DNA of 7,562 nucleotides from an uncultured Eubacteriales bacterium (GTDB taxonomy: Bacteria > Bacillota > Clostridia > Oscillospirales > Acutalibacteraceae): positions 1 to 7,562 of the forward strand of contig ONWP01000141.1 of NCBI GenBank assembly GCA_900321595.1, in the 5' to 3' direction. The translations under genes were made by a program, and so were the position numbers. Below are positions 6,730 through 7,562 of the stretch, in pieces. A model generated the notes under the pieces. The model was not told where the DNA came from and did not search any database. It saw only the letters and a list, made by a program, of their open reading frames with translations. Position 1 is the stretch's first letter. Each line of letters opens with the position of its first letter.

Positions 6730-7548
6730 TCAGATGATCTGAATTCTGACAGGAACGCGCCGTTTGTAGACGGTCCAGTGTGTGAAGCCCAGCCGCAGCG
6801 CGGCGGCGCGGGCGGCTTGATAACCCTTCCCGATGTCGCGAACGGTGTGCGCGTCGCTTGAAAACGTGATGTTGTCGCCGCCCAGCTCCCGGTATCGGCG
6901 CAGAATCCCGAATTCCGGCAGGAAGTCGTCCTGTCCGCTGCCGCCGTGGGTGTTGATCTCCAGCGTTCTGTCCAGCCGGATGATCTCGCTGAGCAGCGCG
7001 TCGATCCGGTCGCGCCGGGTCGGCTGCCACAGGCGAAACTGCTTCTCGCGTGTGAAGACAGGGATATACCGGGTGACGTAGCCGAGGTGGCCGACGACGT
7101 CGCAGTATGGGATGCGAACGCTTTCGATCAGCGCGTTCAGATACTCATCCACCACCTGCGGCACGGTTTTGCCGCGGAACATCGTGCCAATATAGGCTTC
7201 GCGGCCCTGAAGCGTGTGTACGGAGCTGACGATCACGTCGAGATCGAGCCGATCCGCGGCGCAGCGGGCGTCTTCCGCCGTCTCCGGGTGGTAGCCGATC
7301 TCAAGTCCGTATGCGATAAAGCCGCCGTTCCCGGGCGCGTTTTCGCGTCCCGTCTTGATAAAACGCGCGTACCGTTCGAGGTTCAGCGGACGGGAAAACC
7401 GTTCAAGACCGCCGAACGCGTAATCGGGATCGAAGTGCTCTGTGTGCGCGAAATAAGTCAGCCCGAGCGACGCGGCGCGTCTCTCCTGCGCGCGCGGATC
7501 GGCTCTGCCGTCATGCGAAAACAGGGAATGGGTGTGGCAGTCGATCAC
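6730..7548 (-). CDS. PHP-domain phosphoesterase, histidinol-phosphatase (HisJ/HisK) type
   Basis: This is a 272-residue PHP-superfamily metal-dependent phosphoesterase, close in size and motif order to the histidinol-phosphatase group that removes phosphate from L-histidinol phosphate. Metal ligands of the trinuclear site are visible: D3-C-H5-T-H7, H12-D13 (SHDG), H35 and H38 (AHTEH), E83 (YGLEIGY), H111 (VSSVH), H154 (GHLGY) and D232-A-H234 (FSSDAH). E197 and H201 (LEINTHGG) are also conserved-looking. There is no signal peptide, so it is cytoplasmic. The start codon is GTG at 7548, supported by GGAGGTGA (7560-7553). It is the first gene of the four-gene minus-strand block seen here, though more genes may lie beyond the window edge. 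No other histidine-biosynthesis gene is nearby, so a different phosphorylated substrate is quite possible. The name is a family-level call. Confidence 0.88.
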   Translation of the reverse strand: MIDCHTHSLFSHDGRADPRAQERRAASLGLTYFAHTEHFDPDYAFGGLERFSRPLNLERYARFIKTGRENAPGNGGFIAYGLEIGYHPETAEDARCAADRLDLDVIVSSVHTLQGREAYIGTMFRGKTVPQVVDEYLNALIESVRIPYCDVVGHLGYVTRYIPVFTREKQFRLWQPTRRDRIDALLSEIIRLDRTLEINTHGGSGQDDFLPEFGILRRYRELGGDNITFSSDAHTVRDIGKGYQAARAAALRLGFTHWTVYKRRVPVRIQII

Positions 7549-7552
7549 AGCG

Positions 7553-7560
7553 TCACCTCC
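7553..7560 (-). promoter_or_regulatory. Ribosome binding site supporting the GTG start of the PHP gene
   Basis: On the minus strand GGAGGTGA is an eight-base perfect complement to the usual 3' end of 16S rRNA. Its GGAGG core ends 7 nt before the GTG at 7548. This strong site supports the non-ATG start. The window ends 2 bases beyond it, so the promoter is not visible. Confidence 0.85.
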
Positions 7561-7562
7561 GA

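Noticed and set aside
1..7562. CRISPR arrays, tRNAs, insertion sequences, attachment sites or defence genes
   Set aside because: I saw no regularly spaced repeats, terminal inverted repeats, transposase-like products or tRNA-like cloverleaf patterns. Coding sequence covers nearly all of the window and all seven genes have ordinary metabolic or envelope functions.

Overview
The window looks like ordinary chromosomal DNA from a GC-rich, probably anaerobic, Gram-positive-type bacterium, most likely a Clostridia or Oscillospiraceae-like Firmicute from a gut or similar metagenome. This is an inference. It rests on strong AGGAGG-type ribosome binding sites at nearly every gene, a transketolase split into two subunits, a rubredoxin-less A-type flavodiiron protein, and very dense tandem packing. 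There are no mobile elements, tRNA or rRNA genes, or CRISPR arrays. Seven protein genes fill almost the whole window in two convergent blocks.

The left block (+ strand, about 20-2732) holds three tightly spaced genes. They are the N-terminal (TPP-binding) and C-terminal halves of a split transketolase, separated by 1 nt, then after 12 nt a 268-residue protein that I read as two tandem SCP2-like (sterol-carrier-protein-2 fold) modules. The block ends at a good intrinsic terminator with a TTCG tetraloop. The 5' end of the operon and its promoter lie outside the window. The transketolase has several departures from the usual motif residues and may be a substrate-specialised paralogue.

The right block (- strand, about 7548-2843, transcribed right to left) holds four genes separated by only 13-16 nt. 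They are a PHP-family phosphoesterase of the histidinol-phosphatase type (GTG start), a flavodiiron protein (FprA type), an MBOAT O-acyltransferase (AlgI/DltB/PatA-like), and a membrane-anchored SGNH-hydrolase-like protein (AlgX/DltD/PatB-like). The last two form a recognisable extracytoplasmic O-acylation pair: MBOAT passes an acyl group across the membrane and the SGNH partner probably transfers it to a cell-wall or exported polysaccharide. Why a flavodiiron O2/NO reductase and a PHP phosphatase are co-transcribed with them is not obvious. A second intrinsic terminator, read on the - strand, faces the first in the 110-bp convergent intergenic region.

I see no clear evidence of a wholly new system. 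The items most worth a second look are the tandem SCP2-like protein coupled to a split transketolase, the mixed PHP/flavodiiron/O-acylation gene string, and the unusual transketolase active-site residues. No gene-free stretch exceeds about 110 bases.
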